This document shows positions 24,901-39,900 of a DNA stretch of 64,000 bases, piece by piece. Origin of the DNA: Parapristionchus giblindavisi (lineage: Eukaryota; Nematoda; Chromadorea; Rhabditida; Diplogasteridae); NCBI GenBank assembly GCA_943737045.1, contig CALSFV010000367.1:1-64000 (forward strand). The letters are read 5' to 3'. The translations under genes were made by a program, and so were the position numbers. Each line of letters begins with the position of its first letter. Position 1 is the stretch's first letter. The notes under the pieces were generated by a model that was not told the DNA's origin, did no database searches, and worked only from the letters and a program-made list of their open reading frames with translations.

Positions 24901-27900
24901 GAATACAAGTTGGACGGTGGCGCGTGGACCGAGCATCCGCGCCGCGTCCCCGCACGACCCGGACAGACCAGATACGAATCGATCGTCGACGGGGTACGGT
25001 AGCATGACCGCGTGCGCTTGGACACCGCGCATTATCGATCGATTTCAGCTCCCCACCAATACCGTGGTCGATCTCCGCGTGAAGGTTGTCAGCACTCGCA
25101 ATGAGCAGTCCCCACCATCGCCCGAAGTGCGCGCCAGGACCAAGTGTTCGCCCCCTGCCACTCCTCCTCAGGGAATTCGGTGAGCGTGACTTATGACCTT
25201 AGCAGGAACTTAAGACTAAGGTTACCTTAACTTAAGACCTTAGCAAGAACTTAAGACTTAAGTTACCTTAACTTAAGACCTTATCAAGAACTTAACACTT
25301 AGGTACAGACTTAACTTAACTCTTAAGTGTCGACTCTCCCTCGCCATCAGAAGTTCGCGTCTCATGGGCTCGTCCCGCCAAGGACTCCTGGATGTGCGAT
25401 CAACTGAATATCGAAATCGCCTACAAGGTACTTAACCCTACTAAGTAATGACTTAATTCTGCTAAGTCATGACTTACCTCTGATAAGTCATAACCTAACT
25501 CTGCTAAGTCATAACTTAACTCTACTAAGTCATGACTTAACTCAGCTAAGTCGTGACTTAACCTTAAGTCCGCTAGCTCTCTAACTAAACCCTAAGTCCT
25601 CTCTTAAGGTCGGCAATCAGCCCGAGAAAGTGGTTCCTGTGCCCGGTGACATCACAGACTACACGTTCCCGGCCGAGCCCAACCAAAGATGGACGATCAA
25701 GCTGCGAGCGACGAACCAGATGGGCAGCTCCCCCTACTCTCCCGAGTACACGATCACGACCCGACAGGGATCACCCGGAGCCGTCCGTGATCTCAGAGTT
25801 AAGGCTCTCGGACCTAATGAGGTAAGTCTAATGAGGATTACTTAAAGGAAGAACCGAGCTAAGTTGAAACTCTCCGTTCTGGCAACGCTATCTCACACAC
25901 GTAGCCAGAGTGGAGAGTTTCAAATTATCTCTTGATGACCCTTTAATTCCTAATTCGGTGTTACATTTTTCAAAACTTGCGCACGCCGTAAAGACGGAGA
26001 CGTTGCGGAGGGAGTTACCGCGTGCGCTCGTTTTGAAAATGTAGCAGAGCCTGAGTGATAATAGTGATCAATGATCTTTAGGTTCGCGTCAATTGGCTTC
26101 CTCCGCTGGAGCAGCGCGGTAACATCGTCGGCTACGACATCTCCTACCGACTTAAGGTACCTTAACGAGCTAAGGTCGTGACCTAACACTAAGTACCTAT
26201 TAAGCACCGTCTCGCTTGCCCCGAGGAAGAACCCCGTGACGTCTCGCGCGATTTCGTCACTGTCTACAATCACAAGGACGTTGACTACACTCTGACTGGA
26301 CTGCTACCGTACTCACTCTATGAGGTACGATATCCGGGTTACGGTATCGGTTTAGGTTGCGGTGTTCCAGGTCAAAGTGCGTGCACGCACGACCGAACTC
26401 GGTCCTGAGGAGACGAAAGAGGTCGCCACTGAACAGCAACCACCCAGTGCGCCTCCTATCAATCTGCAGCTCAGCTACGCTCTTGAGCGGTGAGTGCTTA
26501 GTGAACTTAGTGAACTTAGTGACTAAATGAACTTAGTGACTTAATGAACTTAGTTACTTAATGAACTTAGTGACTTAATAAATTAAGTGAATTGATGAGC
26601 TAAGTGACTTAAAATGAGCGTTACCTCTCTCAATGGTCTCTTCATTGTGCATAATATTTTTCTGCTCTCTAACAACGAGATAGCATTGCGCGTCGAAGAT
26701 ACCATTGAGAGAGGTTACGCTCCCTTTAATGAACCTAGTGACTTACTGACTAAGTACACTTTCCAGATCTCTCTCCTTCCAATGGGAGCCAGTGGAGTGC
26801 TCACAGCGTCACGGACACATCACCAACTACGAGTAAGTCACCTAGTATGACTTAGTGACTAAGGTGCTAAGTACTTAATAGGACTTAGTGACAAAGGTGC
26901 CAAGTACTTAGTAGGACTTAGTGACTAAGGTGCTAAGTACTAAGTAGGACTTAGTGATTTAGCGCTAAGTACCTCCTTAAATCTTAAGGTACGAGATCGT
27001 TGGACAAGATGACTGGGCGAAGCTCGAGAGACAGATCTCGAACACTTCGGACGCGAGAATCGTTATCGATGGACTCACACCCTACACCAAATACGTCATG
27101 CGTGTCAAGGTAAGTACTTAAGTTTAGTTAGGGTAAGTGCGGTACTTAACGTTATTAAGTCTTAAGTTCCAATAACTCAATCAGTCACCCATAACACTAA
27201 TTCATTAAGGCCTACAATTCGATCGGAGGTGGACCCAACACTGAGAATCTCGATGTGCGCACGGCCAAGGCCGACGCTCCTCTGCCTCCTCAGGTATACT
27301 GTAGATCAGTTACGGTAGATGGGTTACGGTAGATGGGTTACGGTAGATGAGTACGGTAGATGAGTTACGGTAGATGAGTTACGATAGATGATCTTTGATC
27401 TTTGCAGGACTTGGTCGTCAACCAGGAGGGTACTGACTTCTTCATGGTCTCGTGGCTGCCTCCCTATCCTCCCTACGGTCCTCACTCTCATTACAAGCTC
27501 CGCTATCAACTGCTTGGAACCGACGGATGGAATGAGGTATGCTGGGATTATTTAAATAAATAAATAAATATACATTTTTTTCAAATACAATCTCACTTTT
27601 TAAGAGTGAAAATTAAGTGAAATTGAAAATATTTTTCAATTTCACTTAATTTTCACTCTTAAAAAGTGAGATAAGAGAGAGAAATGATAATTTGATTTAT
27701 AAAGATCGAAAATGTTCATTTCGATCCTGCATAATAACGTATTATTACAATAATTATTATTATTAAAGTTCAAAATATTCTAGGTGCAAAAGCACGTGAG
27801 CGATCCGCTCTTCGACTGTCCCGGCGATTCGCCTCGATTCTGCTACAACGTCACCGAGCTCGACCCGGGAAGGCAGTACCGAGTACAAGTATCGTGCAAG

Positions 27901-30900
27901 ATCGAGGAGGGATCCTTCGGTCCCTGGAGCAGCATCGTCATCGCCAACACGCTACAGGTATGCACTTCCTTTAAAATGCTCCGCGTTATCTTTAAAAAAC
28001 ACCCGCGTTGAAAATGTGCTATCCACACTTTGTTAATTCTTATATCTACGGTACAGTGTGGCAAGCTTTTCGAAAAACTTCTTAAGACGACTTAGGATTA
28101 AGTCACCACACTTAACCCTCAACTCTTAAGGTCCTTCCTGACGCTCCTCGTGCCATCGAGTTGATCGAGCGTACCGACCACTCTCTCCACATCCGCTGGC
28201 TGCCGCCTCTCGACCCGCAGAACCTCATCACCCAGTACCGCGTATCGATCGTCTCACTCGATGATGTCAACGACGAGAAGCGCACTCACCTCGTCGACCA
28301 TCCCACGCTCACTCATCTGTTCGAGAACCTCCAACCCGAGACCAGCTATAACATCTCCATCGCCGCCGGTACCAAGCGCGGTTTCGGACCCGAAATCTGG
28401 ACTCGGTACTCGACCGATCTGTTCAAGGTTTGGCTTAATGTGACTTGACTTAGGCAACGACTAAGACTAAGTGATTAAGATCTTAAGTAACGACTAAGTC
28501 ATTAAGGTCTTAAGTAACGACTAAGTCATTAAGGTCTTAAGTAACGACTAAGTCATTAAGGTCCCCGTCGTCTTCACCGCTCCCATGGTCACTCCCGATG
28601 GTGCTCATGCTCTCGATGTATCATGGACCGCAGTCTCTGACTCGAAGAACAGAGTCAAGGTCAGTTATTTTTTTTAAACTGTAGAGTTGTGCATTTTGAG
28701 TTAATAAAATGTACCTTAATTCAATATAAAGTATGTAATTTTCCTAAGTTCAAGGCTCACTGTTTCGGCCAATGGTTCTAGACAGTGAACCTTTACTCAA
28801 TTTACATATTCACAATTAGTTTATTATATATTTATTGCTATTATATTATATACTCACAATTAGTTTTTTTAGATTCGTTATTAGTAACTCTAGATTCATT
28901 ATTAGTTATTTTACATCGCCTTTATTTATTTATTTATTTATCCATCAGTTAAAACATGGATAATGAGAGAAAAAAACAACGATAAGGGAGTGATGGAGAT
29001 TTTAGTTATTTTAGACTTAAACTTTGAGAAAATAGTGTGCAATATGAGGAGAAATTGCTTAGGAAAACGAAAATATATTCGATTTTTGTATTGCAGGGCT
29101 ATCTGATCGAGATTCGCAACTCGGAGACAGGAGCCTGGCAGGAGATCGGAGGCATGATTCCTCACGATTCGTCCAAGAACAGATTCGAGAAGAAGTTGAC
29201 TGGACTTGATCCCGATACCCTTTACTTCGTCAGAATCAAGGTATTGTATATTATTTATTTAAATAAATGATATAATTTTCAACAAAGAACTGTTCAAACC
29301 TTCTTCATTTCTAAAAAAACAGCTTACGTAAATCTTTTTTAACACAAAGCTTTTCTGGCTTTTCGCTCGACGACTTTCTTAGGTTTATATTAACACTTGC
29401 GATTCAGGTCGTCGACAAGTCTAACCGCACCTCTGGTCCCTCTCCCGAAGCCCAAGGCAGAACCGGCTGTGCCGCTCCCACCTCGCCTCCAGCCAACGTC
29501 CAACTCGCATCGCCCAATTCGGGTCAAGTCAGGGTCACCTGGCAAGCACCATCGCAGTCATCGTGGAGATGCTCAGCCATGAGGTGTGTTTGGAGATCAA
29601 AGATCAAAGATTAGAGATCAAAGATCAAAGATCAAAGATTAAAGATCAAAGATTAAAGATCAAAGATCAAAGATCACATTATTCAGATACAAGCTCGAGT
29701 TCGTCGACGGCACTAATCCTCGTGCCACGCTGGATCTACCTTCGTCCGCCATCGAGAAGACCTTCGACTCGAAGCCCAACACCAAGTGGACCGTCCGCAT
29801 ACGGTAAGTATCGGGACCTTTAGTGGTCTTAACCGACCTTACCCCTTAAGTACCTGACCTTATCCCTTAAGCACCTGACCTTATCCCTTAAGTACCTGAC
29901 CATACCCCCCTTAAGTAACTGACCTTATCACTTAAATACCTGACCTTATCCCTTAAGTACCGAGAACGACATCGGCGCGTCTCCCTGGAGCAACGAGCTC
30001 ACGCTGACCACCGCTGAAGGCGCGCCCGGACCCGTCACTGGACTTCGTGCCGAGCCTGATGTGAGTTTGTACCTAAGCGGCCTTCGCGAGGACTTAAGAG
30101 AACTTAAGTGACCTTAGCGAAGACTTAAGAGGACTTAAGTGACCTTAGCACTATTTCAGGGTTCCGACAAGGCCACAGTCACCTGGCAGCCGCCCAAGGA
30201 GCCCAACGGACAGATCACCGGCTACACGGTTGTGTACAATCTCAAATCGATCGGTGAATGCGGACCCAAGACCGCTCAGCCTCTCGAGATCCACGCTAAG
30301 ACTCCCGAAGTGGTAAGACTTAGGCCAAGCCTTTAAAGGTAGCGTTACCTCACTCAATGACCTCTTCATTGCGCATACTATTTCTCTGTTCTCTAACAAC
30401 GAGAAAGCAATGCACATCGAAGAGGCCATTGAGAGAGGTTACACTCCCTTTAAGGGGTAGTACTTTCAGCTACAAAATAGACTAATCAAACTAGCAAATC
30501 CTGAAAAAAAACTTTTCGCTCTGTGGTACATTCCTACATAATCAAAAGCTGTAATTGGAAATTCTGACTCCTTGAGATACTTTATATCTTAATGTAGATT
30601 CTTACAAGATCCTAAGGTAGATCCTTAGACCCTAAGCATTAATCATAAATCCTTAAGTCACTGGCCAACCTCATTCCCGACGCTACCTACGAGGTGCATG
30701 TCATCGCTCACACTTCTCTTGCTGGACCACGATCGGAGATTCTCACGTTCACCACAGAGGAGGCCGGTGAGTATACAAATCAGGGAGCTCCAAGATTTAA
30801 ACCAAGCTCTTGTTCAGCCCCCACCGGAGCTCCGCTCAACGTCAAGGTCGGATCTGTGACCTCGAACCGAGCTGACGTCACCTGGCAACAGCCCGAATGC

Positions 30901-33900
30901 GAGAAGGTATGGCCATCATAAAATTCGTTTTGTAATAAGCCTAAATTTTTGTTCATCTAGTGTCTGAGAGAATGACCAGAACGTAGAGCTGTTCCAGGCC
31001 AATCCAGAGTAATTTTCCCAAACTTACCCAGGGTATTTTTTCAGCGCAACGGCAAGATCACGGAGTACGAATACGAACTGGAAACGATGGATGACTGGGG
31101 CGACAATAAGACAGACACTTCCCGATCGGAACGTGTCACATTCGACAATCTCGTACCCTTCACCCAGTACCGCATCCGTGTCAAGGCCCACAACAAGGAG
31201 GGCGATGGACCATTCTCCGACTGGGTGCCATTCACGACCACTTCCAGCGGTAAGTTAGCGTCCTTAGCATTAATGCATCGTTACATTTGCCTTACGCGCC
31301 TCAGCCGTAACCTCCGCCATAACGACGGAGACGCGGCGGAGGAGGTTACAGCGTAGGCACGTAAGGCAAATGTAACGATGCATAATGCCATAATCCTTAG
31401 CACTAACTTAAGCCTTAACTTAGCTAAGTACGCGACTTATTCCAGCTCCCGGAGTGCCGACTGATCTCAAGGAGGAGGGTACGTTCCCTCACGCTATCGA
31501 GGTCTCATGGCTCGCGCCCACTCCTCCCCATGGCATCATCGACTTCTACCGAATCAGACACACCAAGAGCGAGCAGGTAGCGAGGACTTAAGGGACCTTT
31601 GATGACCTTAAGCGACCTTAACTGGACTTAGCTAAGTCACGCTCGTTTCAGCTCAACTACAAGGAAGTTCGCGTTGAGACTGACCGTCTGGCTTGCTCCG
31701 AAGCGCGCAACAGAGACCGTCTCTGCCATCGTATCTCCGATCTCGACCCCGAGGAGACCTACACTATCCAGGTACTTAGCGCTTAACCTCAGTACTTGGC
31801 ACTTAGCCATTTAAGGTTGTACTAAGTAAACTTATGTACTAACTACTTGCTGGTTAAGGTCGCAGCCCACACCGAGGGAGGCGCGTGGTCCGATTGGTCC
31901 GAGCCTCTTGACGCTCGTACGCAGCAACAGAGTAAGTTGGGGCTAAGCCTAGCGGTCTTAAGATGGATTAAGTGCTAAGTGCTAAATCCGCGTGCACACT
32001 GTAGGAATTCAATACTGTTCCTACACTATTCCTACATACCGCACTAACTACGTACGTAATGTAGGAGTTCAAATGTGTCAACTATTGTACGCTGGGTCAG
32101 GCTGATGACTGCTCGTTTAGACATCCCGGTGCTCGAGCGCGAGCTGTTCGTGGTCGACACCAAGTCCAACGCGATCACCGTTGGTTGGGAAGGACTGCCG
32201 GCTGAGCTGGCCACACACGTCGTCGGATACGCTCTGGAGTACAAGGATGCTGATGCGGAGAACTGGCAGGTGTGTAGAGAAGAATATCGATTCAACATAT
32301 TCTTCAAGAAATCCACCGACATTTTTGTTCGAAGAACTCTGAAAACTATTTAATCAACTAATGGCATGTGCAAAATTTTGAAGAAAATCGTTATTTATGA
32401 ATGAATTCAATATTCAATGAATTCATCTTGATTATTTTAATATTATTATTATATTTATTATTATAATTAGTATTATTATTATTAATTTGGTGCAGGAGGT
32501 CGAGACGGGCGTAGTCCGCCACCGTACCACCAACAACAACTACAAGGTTACGGTGCGCGGTCTGGACACTGCCACCGAGTACTTCTTCCGTCTGCGAGTA
32601 GTCGGCAAGAACGACAAGCGAGGCGCACCCGGACCCGAACTGAGAGCATCCACCAATTGTGGAAGTAAGTGTCGAAAAATCAAAGATCAAAGATCAATAT
32701 GTGCTTTTCAGAGCCCGAAGAGCCACCACACAACATCAAGATGGAGTCGCTCGACTTCGAGAAGTGAGTAGAGCTCTAGTGCCTTCATAGTTCAAAAATC
32801 TGGAAATCAAAGATCAAAATCACTATTGTAGGGTTCGCATCTCATGGGAGCCTCCAGCGGAGGAGACCTGGAAGTGTGGTGATGTCGAGTTTGTTATCGA
32901 CTACGTCAATACGACCGGAAGAGGAGAAATCGTCGTGCCCACTGATGCCAATAATGAAATGATCATCGACACGCTACCTGGTAAGTGGCCAGCTGCTGCC
33001 CGTGCGGGATTAACCAGTATCTGAAGATAAAAAGTATCCGTTGGCAACCAATTCCACATTTCAGGTACCAAATGGGACATCAAGATGCGCACGCAGACCG
33101 TGGAAGAGGACGCGAAGCCCCAGCACTCTCGCTGGTCCGATCGAGTGTCGCTGACTACGATGTCGCTGCCCGGAGAGCTGTTCGTGAAGGTCGAACCCAA
33201 GGGAACCAAGGAGGCCCTGGTCATCTGGGACCTCATCGATAAGTCCAGAAAGTGGGACTACGGAGTGGACATCAGCTACAAGCTCAAGGTAACATTTGTT
33301 TAATACACCGAGTTATTTGAAACTCCGTTGACAGGCCGTCACAGACGTATGACAGTCTGATCAAGGGTAGTTTTGAATAAGTACAGGAGTATGAAAATGT
33401 ATGCTAATTACACATTTCTTGAAGAGTCTCGGCGGATGCTCCGAACAGCTCACTGGCCCGCAAGAGCCCATCAACGTGCTCAATGTACAAGAGAAAGAAC
33501 ACCTCCTCACTGACCTCAAGCCAGGCAGCACCTACGAGGTACTTAGGAGTTACCTTAAGGACTTAGTACTGAACACTTAACGCTCAAGTACTTACCTTAA
33601 TGACTTAATGACTTAACACTTAAGGACTTAGCTTAAGTCATCGTGTTCCAGATCACCGTCACGCCTCGTCGCCCTCCATCACTCCCATCATCCATCGTTT
33701 CTCCTAAGACCGTCCGCACATTCACCACCGGAGCCGACATCCCAACTGGAGCTCCACAGAACGTGCAGTCGACCGTGAGAAAGGTGAGTCGGAGCTCGAT
33801 TCGGAGCTCGATTAGGAGCTCTGTTGAAGCTCTGTTGAAGCTCTGGAGCTTTGATTCAGAGCTCTATCTAAGCTCCGCCCCTTTTAGGACACCGAGCTCG

Positions 33901-36900
33901 GATTCAAGTGGGAGCCTCCCGAGTGCGAGTTGAAGAACGGAAACGTCACCCAGTACGATTACATACTCTCTGGACTGGATGAATGGAACGAGGGATCTAA
34001 GTAAGTACTTAGCGACTTAGCGACTTACGCTATCTAAGTATCTAGGACTTAACGACTTACGGACTTAACTCATAAGTCTTAACTTCAATCCATGATTTCG
34101 CTTGTAGGGAAAGCTCGACTCCTCGTCTCAACTCTCTCATCAGCGGACTTCAGCCTGGATCACTCTACTTGTTCAAGGTACTTAACGCGACTTAACGACT
34201 AGGTCCATAGCTTAACCCTTAAGGTACGTGCCTACACCGCCGAAGGACCTGGCCCATGGTCGGATCCTCTCGAGATCCGCACCACTGGATCGGAGTTAGG
34301 AGCTCCTCGTGAGCTCACCGCGGTACAGACCAAGGCTACATCCATACAGCTCACTTGGTAAATTACTCTTCTTTGTCTTCCCCTGAATTGTAAGCATATG
34401 AGAGGCTAACCTCAAAAAATCCACGAAACTTTTTTTAAAGCAGAGGACAACTCTGAACTTTTAAGGCTACCTCCCTATCCCGAGCAAGCCATCGTGACCG
34501 CTTACAAGCTGCGCTACTCTCCTCGTGCTGATGACTCCAACCCGACTGAGATTGAGATCTCCGGAGACGACCTCTCATGCTCTGGATACAAGTCGCCCAT
34601 GATCACCACTTCCAACCTCTGCACAACCATCAAGAATCTGGTACCCGCTACCACCTACAGATTCGCTGTACAGGTAATCCAGACCTAAGACCTTAGAGTC
34701 GTCACTTAAGACGACTTAGTGATTTACTGACTTAAGACCTTAGTGTACTTATCACTAAGTATTCTTAGGGTCGTGCTGCCTCGGGCAACTGGGGAGAGTG
34801 GTCGTCTGACTACTTCTCAACGACGAGAAAGGACGATAACGAGATGCTCGGTGGATCGCTCAAGCTCCTGTCGGCTGGCAGTGACAATCTTAAGGTAACT
34901 TACTTTGACCCTAATGACTTAGTGCGACCATAACGACTTACTGCGACCTTAATAGTAAGTCCGTACTTAGTCTATACGTTGACCTTAGCCGACCTTGAAT
35001 AAAGTGACGTTAGTCCATCCCTAATCTAAGTGAATAAGGTTACCTTGTGTGTCCTTAGCCATTCTCACGATGACTTAGGATTAACTTAATCTTAAGTCCT
35101 CCCCTAACCCAAGTGATTTCAGGTCAAGTGGACTCCTCCTGCAGTCATCGGCGAGAAGATCGACAGTTATCAGGTACGGTACACAGTAGGGATCCGCAAA
35201 TGTGCATTCGTGCGAAATGATTTTCAAAATGAAAATGAAAGAAAAGTCGTGCGCACGACTTCATTATTATAATTAAGTATTCATTCGTGCAAATTAATGC
35301 ATTCGACTCATTCTGATCATTTTCAATCATAAAATTGGTAAAATTGGTGGTTGGTCTGTCATTTCTATTGCACGAATGGGCACGAAAAATGCGTCATAAT
35401 TGTGCAGAATGACTTTTCATCATTTTTATTTCGTTCATGATCGTACCGGCTGTGCATTTGCACGAATGCGGATCCCTAGTACACAGTATTCTGGTCCAAG
35501 TCATTTTTCTTCCAAAGCAAGACAAAGAAGAGACCATTGTATTCGAGAGAGTTTGTATGTTGAGCGGTCGTTCTTGCTTTGAAAGTCATGAGAACGCTGT
35601 GGGTATAGCCCCACCTACTCATAAGCCCCGCCCCTTCTTGCAGTTGTTCATCTCGGTCGCTTCTCAACTAGATGAGCATCCTCACGAACACGGCACTCCT
35701 GGATCCCAGACTGACTATCACTTCCGAGGATTGGAACCGGTGACTCAGTACAATGTAACTGTCGAAGGAACGAGTGGAGGATCCAAACTCTGGTTCATCT
35801 CCAACGTTTTCTCCACTACTGATCATGGTACGTTATCAACCCTCTATGGTGTAGAGGTTAATGCGCCCGACCGGCATCCAAAAGTCGCTGGTTCGAATCC
35901 GCGCTCATGCGACCTGTTTTGCAGCCGAGGGACTGCTCGACTGGCTATCTGCCCCTACCGACTTGAGACTGATCGAGAAGTCTGAAACCATGCTCCACGT
36001 TGATTGGGTGCCTCCAGAGATCTTCGATGAGGAAAAGCGCGAGCTCCTTACTCACTACCGGTAAGTTATTACCTTAACTAACGACCTTATGGACTTATGA
36101 CTTTAAGTGTCACCATCGCTCCCTTCGACCACCGAAGCGGCAAGACCGGCACTCCCAAGAACTACACCGTGCCTGTTCCCGGTAACTCGATCAAGTTCGA
36201 GGGACTCAACCCGGCCACCATCTACAATATCACTGTCCAGGTATGCTTTGAAACTTCCCGAGTTAATTTTAACACCACGAGCTAATTTTACTCTCCGCTC
36301 TGGCAACTCCATCATATAGACTAAGAAAACAAGAGAGCATTGTCAGAGCGGAGAGTTTCCAATTGGCTCGTTGTGTTCTATTAATGCCCTGAGGTAACAT
36401 TCTTATCTGTAATATTCAGGGAGGCACCTCATCCGGTTACGGTCACGTCCTCTGGGGTACGTATTCGACGCTGGCGCCCGGCGAGCGGCACATCCTCAAG
36501 CTGAAGCACCGTACGCCCACGTCGCTCACCGTGGAATGGGACCCCGTGTGGGGCACCGGCCACAAGGGATACATTCTCACCGCGAAGACGCTCACTTCGG
36601 TGTTCAAGGTTGGTTCACTGATTCAGAAAATGAGACGAAAGGAACACCCCGAGTTATTTTAACGCCCCGAGTTTTTTTTGAAACTCCGCTAAGATCACAA
36701 TCTCTCGCAAACAAAGAAAGCGAGAGATTGCTATCAGAGTGGAGTGTCTCAAATTCACCTTGTGCCTTTAAGCAATCGAAAACATTCTCCAGTAATTCGT
36801 TTATTTTCGGAATGAAGTTTGTATTTTAATAAAATAAATATTTTGACAGGACGTCCGCATCAACACGATCAAGCAGTTCGAGGTGGACGCCAAGTCTGTC

Positions 36901-39900
36901 GAGTACACCATCAACGGACTCAACCCGTCCACCGTCTACAATGTCACCCTGCGGCCCAAGGATCAGCAAGACGGAGCCTGGGGAGCCTATGCCACGCTGC
37001 CGCCTGGATGGTAATTTGTGACTGATCACTTAGGATGCACTAGTGACGTAAGGACGCACTTAGTAGCTTAAGCACACACTTAATACTTTAAGGACGCACT
37101 TAATGACTTAAGGATGCACTTAATGTCTTAAGGACGCACTTAGTAACAAAACTGACTTACTGACTTAGCTCAATCACATATTTAAGGATTTAAGGGCGCA
37201 CTTAATGACTCATTGTTAAGGTTCGTCGTAAAGAACCTTAAGCAGTGCGACAAGACCAACTTTGCCGTCTCGCTCAGCTGGGAACCAGTCGACCAGAACC
37301 AAGCCACTCACTATCAGGTAGAGGACTTTTCTTTGTCTTCTTAAGTTTACGACTTAAGTCACTAAGGCCAAGCTTACTTAATATTCGACTCTTAAGGTTC
37401 GCTACCTTCGCCTCAAGGATCGTGACGCTGTCTGGCAAGAGGAGACCGCACGTGAGACCAAGGTACAAGCTACAGATCAATAGATCAAAGATCAAAGATC
37501 AAACTACTCTTTGTTCAGCACCTTCTCTGCCCCAAGGACGGATGCGGACGCCATTGCTATCTCGTCTTCAACCTTCCCAACTCGCCTATTGAATACGTCT
37601 TCCAGGTTTGAGAGTTTGATCTTTGATCTTTGAACTTTGATCTTTGATCTCTGATCTTTCTAAGGTTCGTGCCATGGTCGACAACCAATGGAACATGTGG
37701 AAGTCGTCCGGTAAGCAGGTCGTCTCCGAGCCGGTTGAGGTAGATTTTTAAAATAATTTAATTTATTTTAATTTTTGAAATCGATAATTAAATTTTAAAA
37801 TCGATAAATTCAGGTTCGTCGGTCGTGCTGCATCGTGCCGCCTCCATACTTTGTCGAAAATATCGGCTCACAGGGAACCTTCTGGGAGATCGATGTACAG
37901 CCCGCTGCCACCGAGGATAACGTACAGTAAGTATTCTTATTCTTATTCTTACTATTTAAATATACAAAATATTTATATTTTTAATACTAAAATTAGAGGT
38001 AATCTTAGCCAAGACAGTGATATTGTTTTCATTCTTACACGAATTCGGATACTTATGACAGAGCATAGTTGCAAGGTTTCCTAAGACAAACCCAGAGTTG
38101 TTTTAGGGGTTAACGGCTGTCCTTTTCTCAGCAAACACATACGCCTATGTAGAACGCGGGGAGTTAGTGTACAACACTCCGAGTTAGTACATGCTGAATC
38201 AACACAGACACAAAGTGTGATTGAGAGAGGGAGCTGAGACTTTGTCCCCTCTTTTCGTGTCTCTCGATCTTTCACGTAGGCTCTGTTACTGTCTATAGCT
38301 CTAGTGATCTGTCTGTCTACCTCTACCCCTACCTAACTCTCCCTCTTCCTCTCTCTCTCTTCCTCTTTCTCTACCTCCCTCTTTATCTATCTATCCCTCT
38401 CCATCTCTATCTCTCACTTTCTCTCTCTCTCTTCCTCTTTCTCTACCTCCCTCCATCTCTCTCTCTCTTCCTCTCTATCTCTTTATCTATCTATACCTCT
38501 CCCTCTCCCTCGCTAGTCATGAAATGACTAACTCTTCACAACACACTCACTATCCAATTTGAAGTGGTGGTGACTCCTTGTGGGCTAAAGAAAGAGAAGG
38601 TAGAGAGGTAATTCATTCACGCTCACACACAAACACAGTCGAAGAATGGGCTAATCCCAGGCGCAAACGGAACAAGCACCGGAACACTTTATTCCATTTA
38701 GCGATCCATTTATTTTATTAGCACTATTACTCAGTATCTGCAAAAAGATTTTTGGAAAAGCCTTATAATTTAGAAGTCCAGACAGCTTTGGCAACACTCT
38801 CTCGTAGATAAAGAAAAGGAGAGAGTATTGCCAGAGTGGAGAGTTTCAAATTAGTTTTGGCCGGTTATAGGCATTTTGGAAATTCGTCGATTTTTAGGCG
38901 TTACTATGTGGTTGTTGATGAGCGTGACCCTGCTGGCGACACCAACTGGACCGAGCTCACGGATAAGGTATTTATTTATTTATTTACTTAAATATTTATT
39001 TATTTATTATTTACTTTAAAAAAAACATTTTATAAAATAGTGTCTCTCACTTCTTATTCGATTCGATTATCTCAATTGAACCTTGCTTTTCTTGAGCAAA
39101 GACTCATATTATGTATTCAACCAATTTCTTGTACGTGTCCGAATATGTAATGCTCATTTCTAACCCGTATAGTATTATTATAATTATATTAATTTGAAGG
39201 TGACCGCCAACAAGCTCGGCATTCCCTACTACGTCGCTGCGTCGTTCAATAAGGAAACGTTGCCAGAACCGACAAAGGTGCGATTAAAGAGATCAAAGAT
39301 CAAAGATCAAGCACCAAAGATCAAAGATTAAAGATCAAACTCCAACTTCAGATCAACATCGGCGATGGCAAAGTCATCGGTGGCTATCTCAACTATCCTC
39401 TAGTCAAGGGCAAGAAGTACAACTATGAGGTAGACCAAAGATCAAAGATCAAAGATCAGTGATCAAGCATTGCAGGTGTACACTCTGTGGAACGTCAGCG
39501 GAGCGCCTCTTCTCGGTCGTCTAAGAGGTAAAGGGGCGGAGCTTGCGAAAATGGGCGTGGTCAAGGGGTCAACGGCAGTATCTTTACACCGGTGTGCTCT
39601 CACGATGTCAGAGTGCGGACGAGATAGTGTGTGGAGTGGAGAGACCGTTTTTTTCTTCACCGAAACTAACTGTAGTGCCCAACAGGCATGATAAGTAAAA
39701 AGGCGAGATTAAGTATGCAAAACGCGGAGAGTTAGCCCTGAATCCCGGAGAGTTAGCCCTGAAACCCGGAGAGCTAGCTCTTACTTTTGAACCATGCGCG
39801 TGTCCGGATTAATGTCAATGATAGATCTTGGAGAGAAAACCGTTTCGTAGTTTCTCCCACTTTCACATTTAAACGAAGGAAGGAAGAAGAAGGAGAAGGA

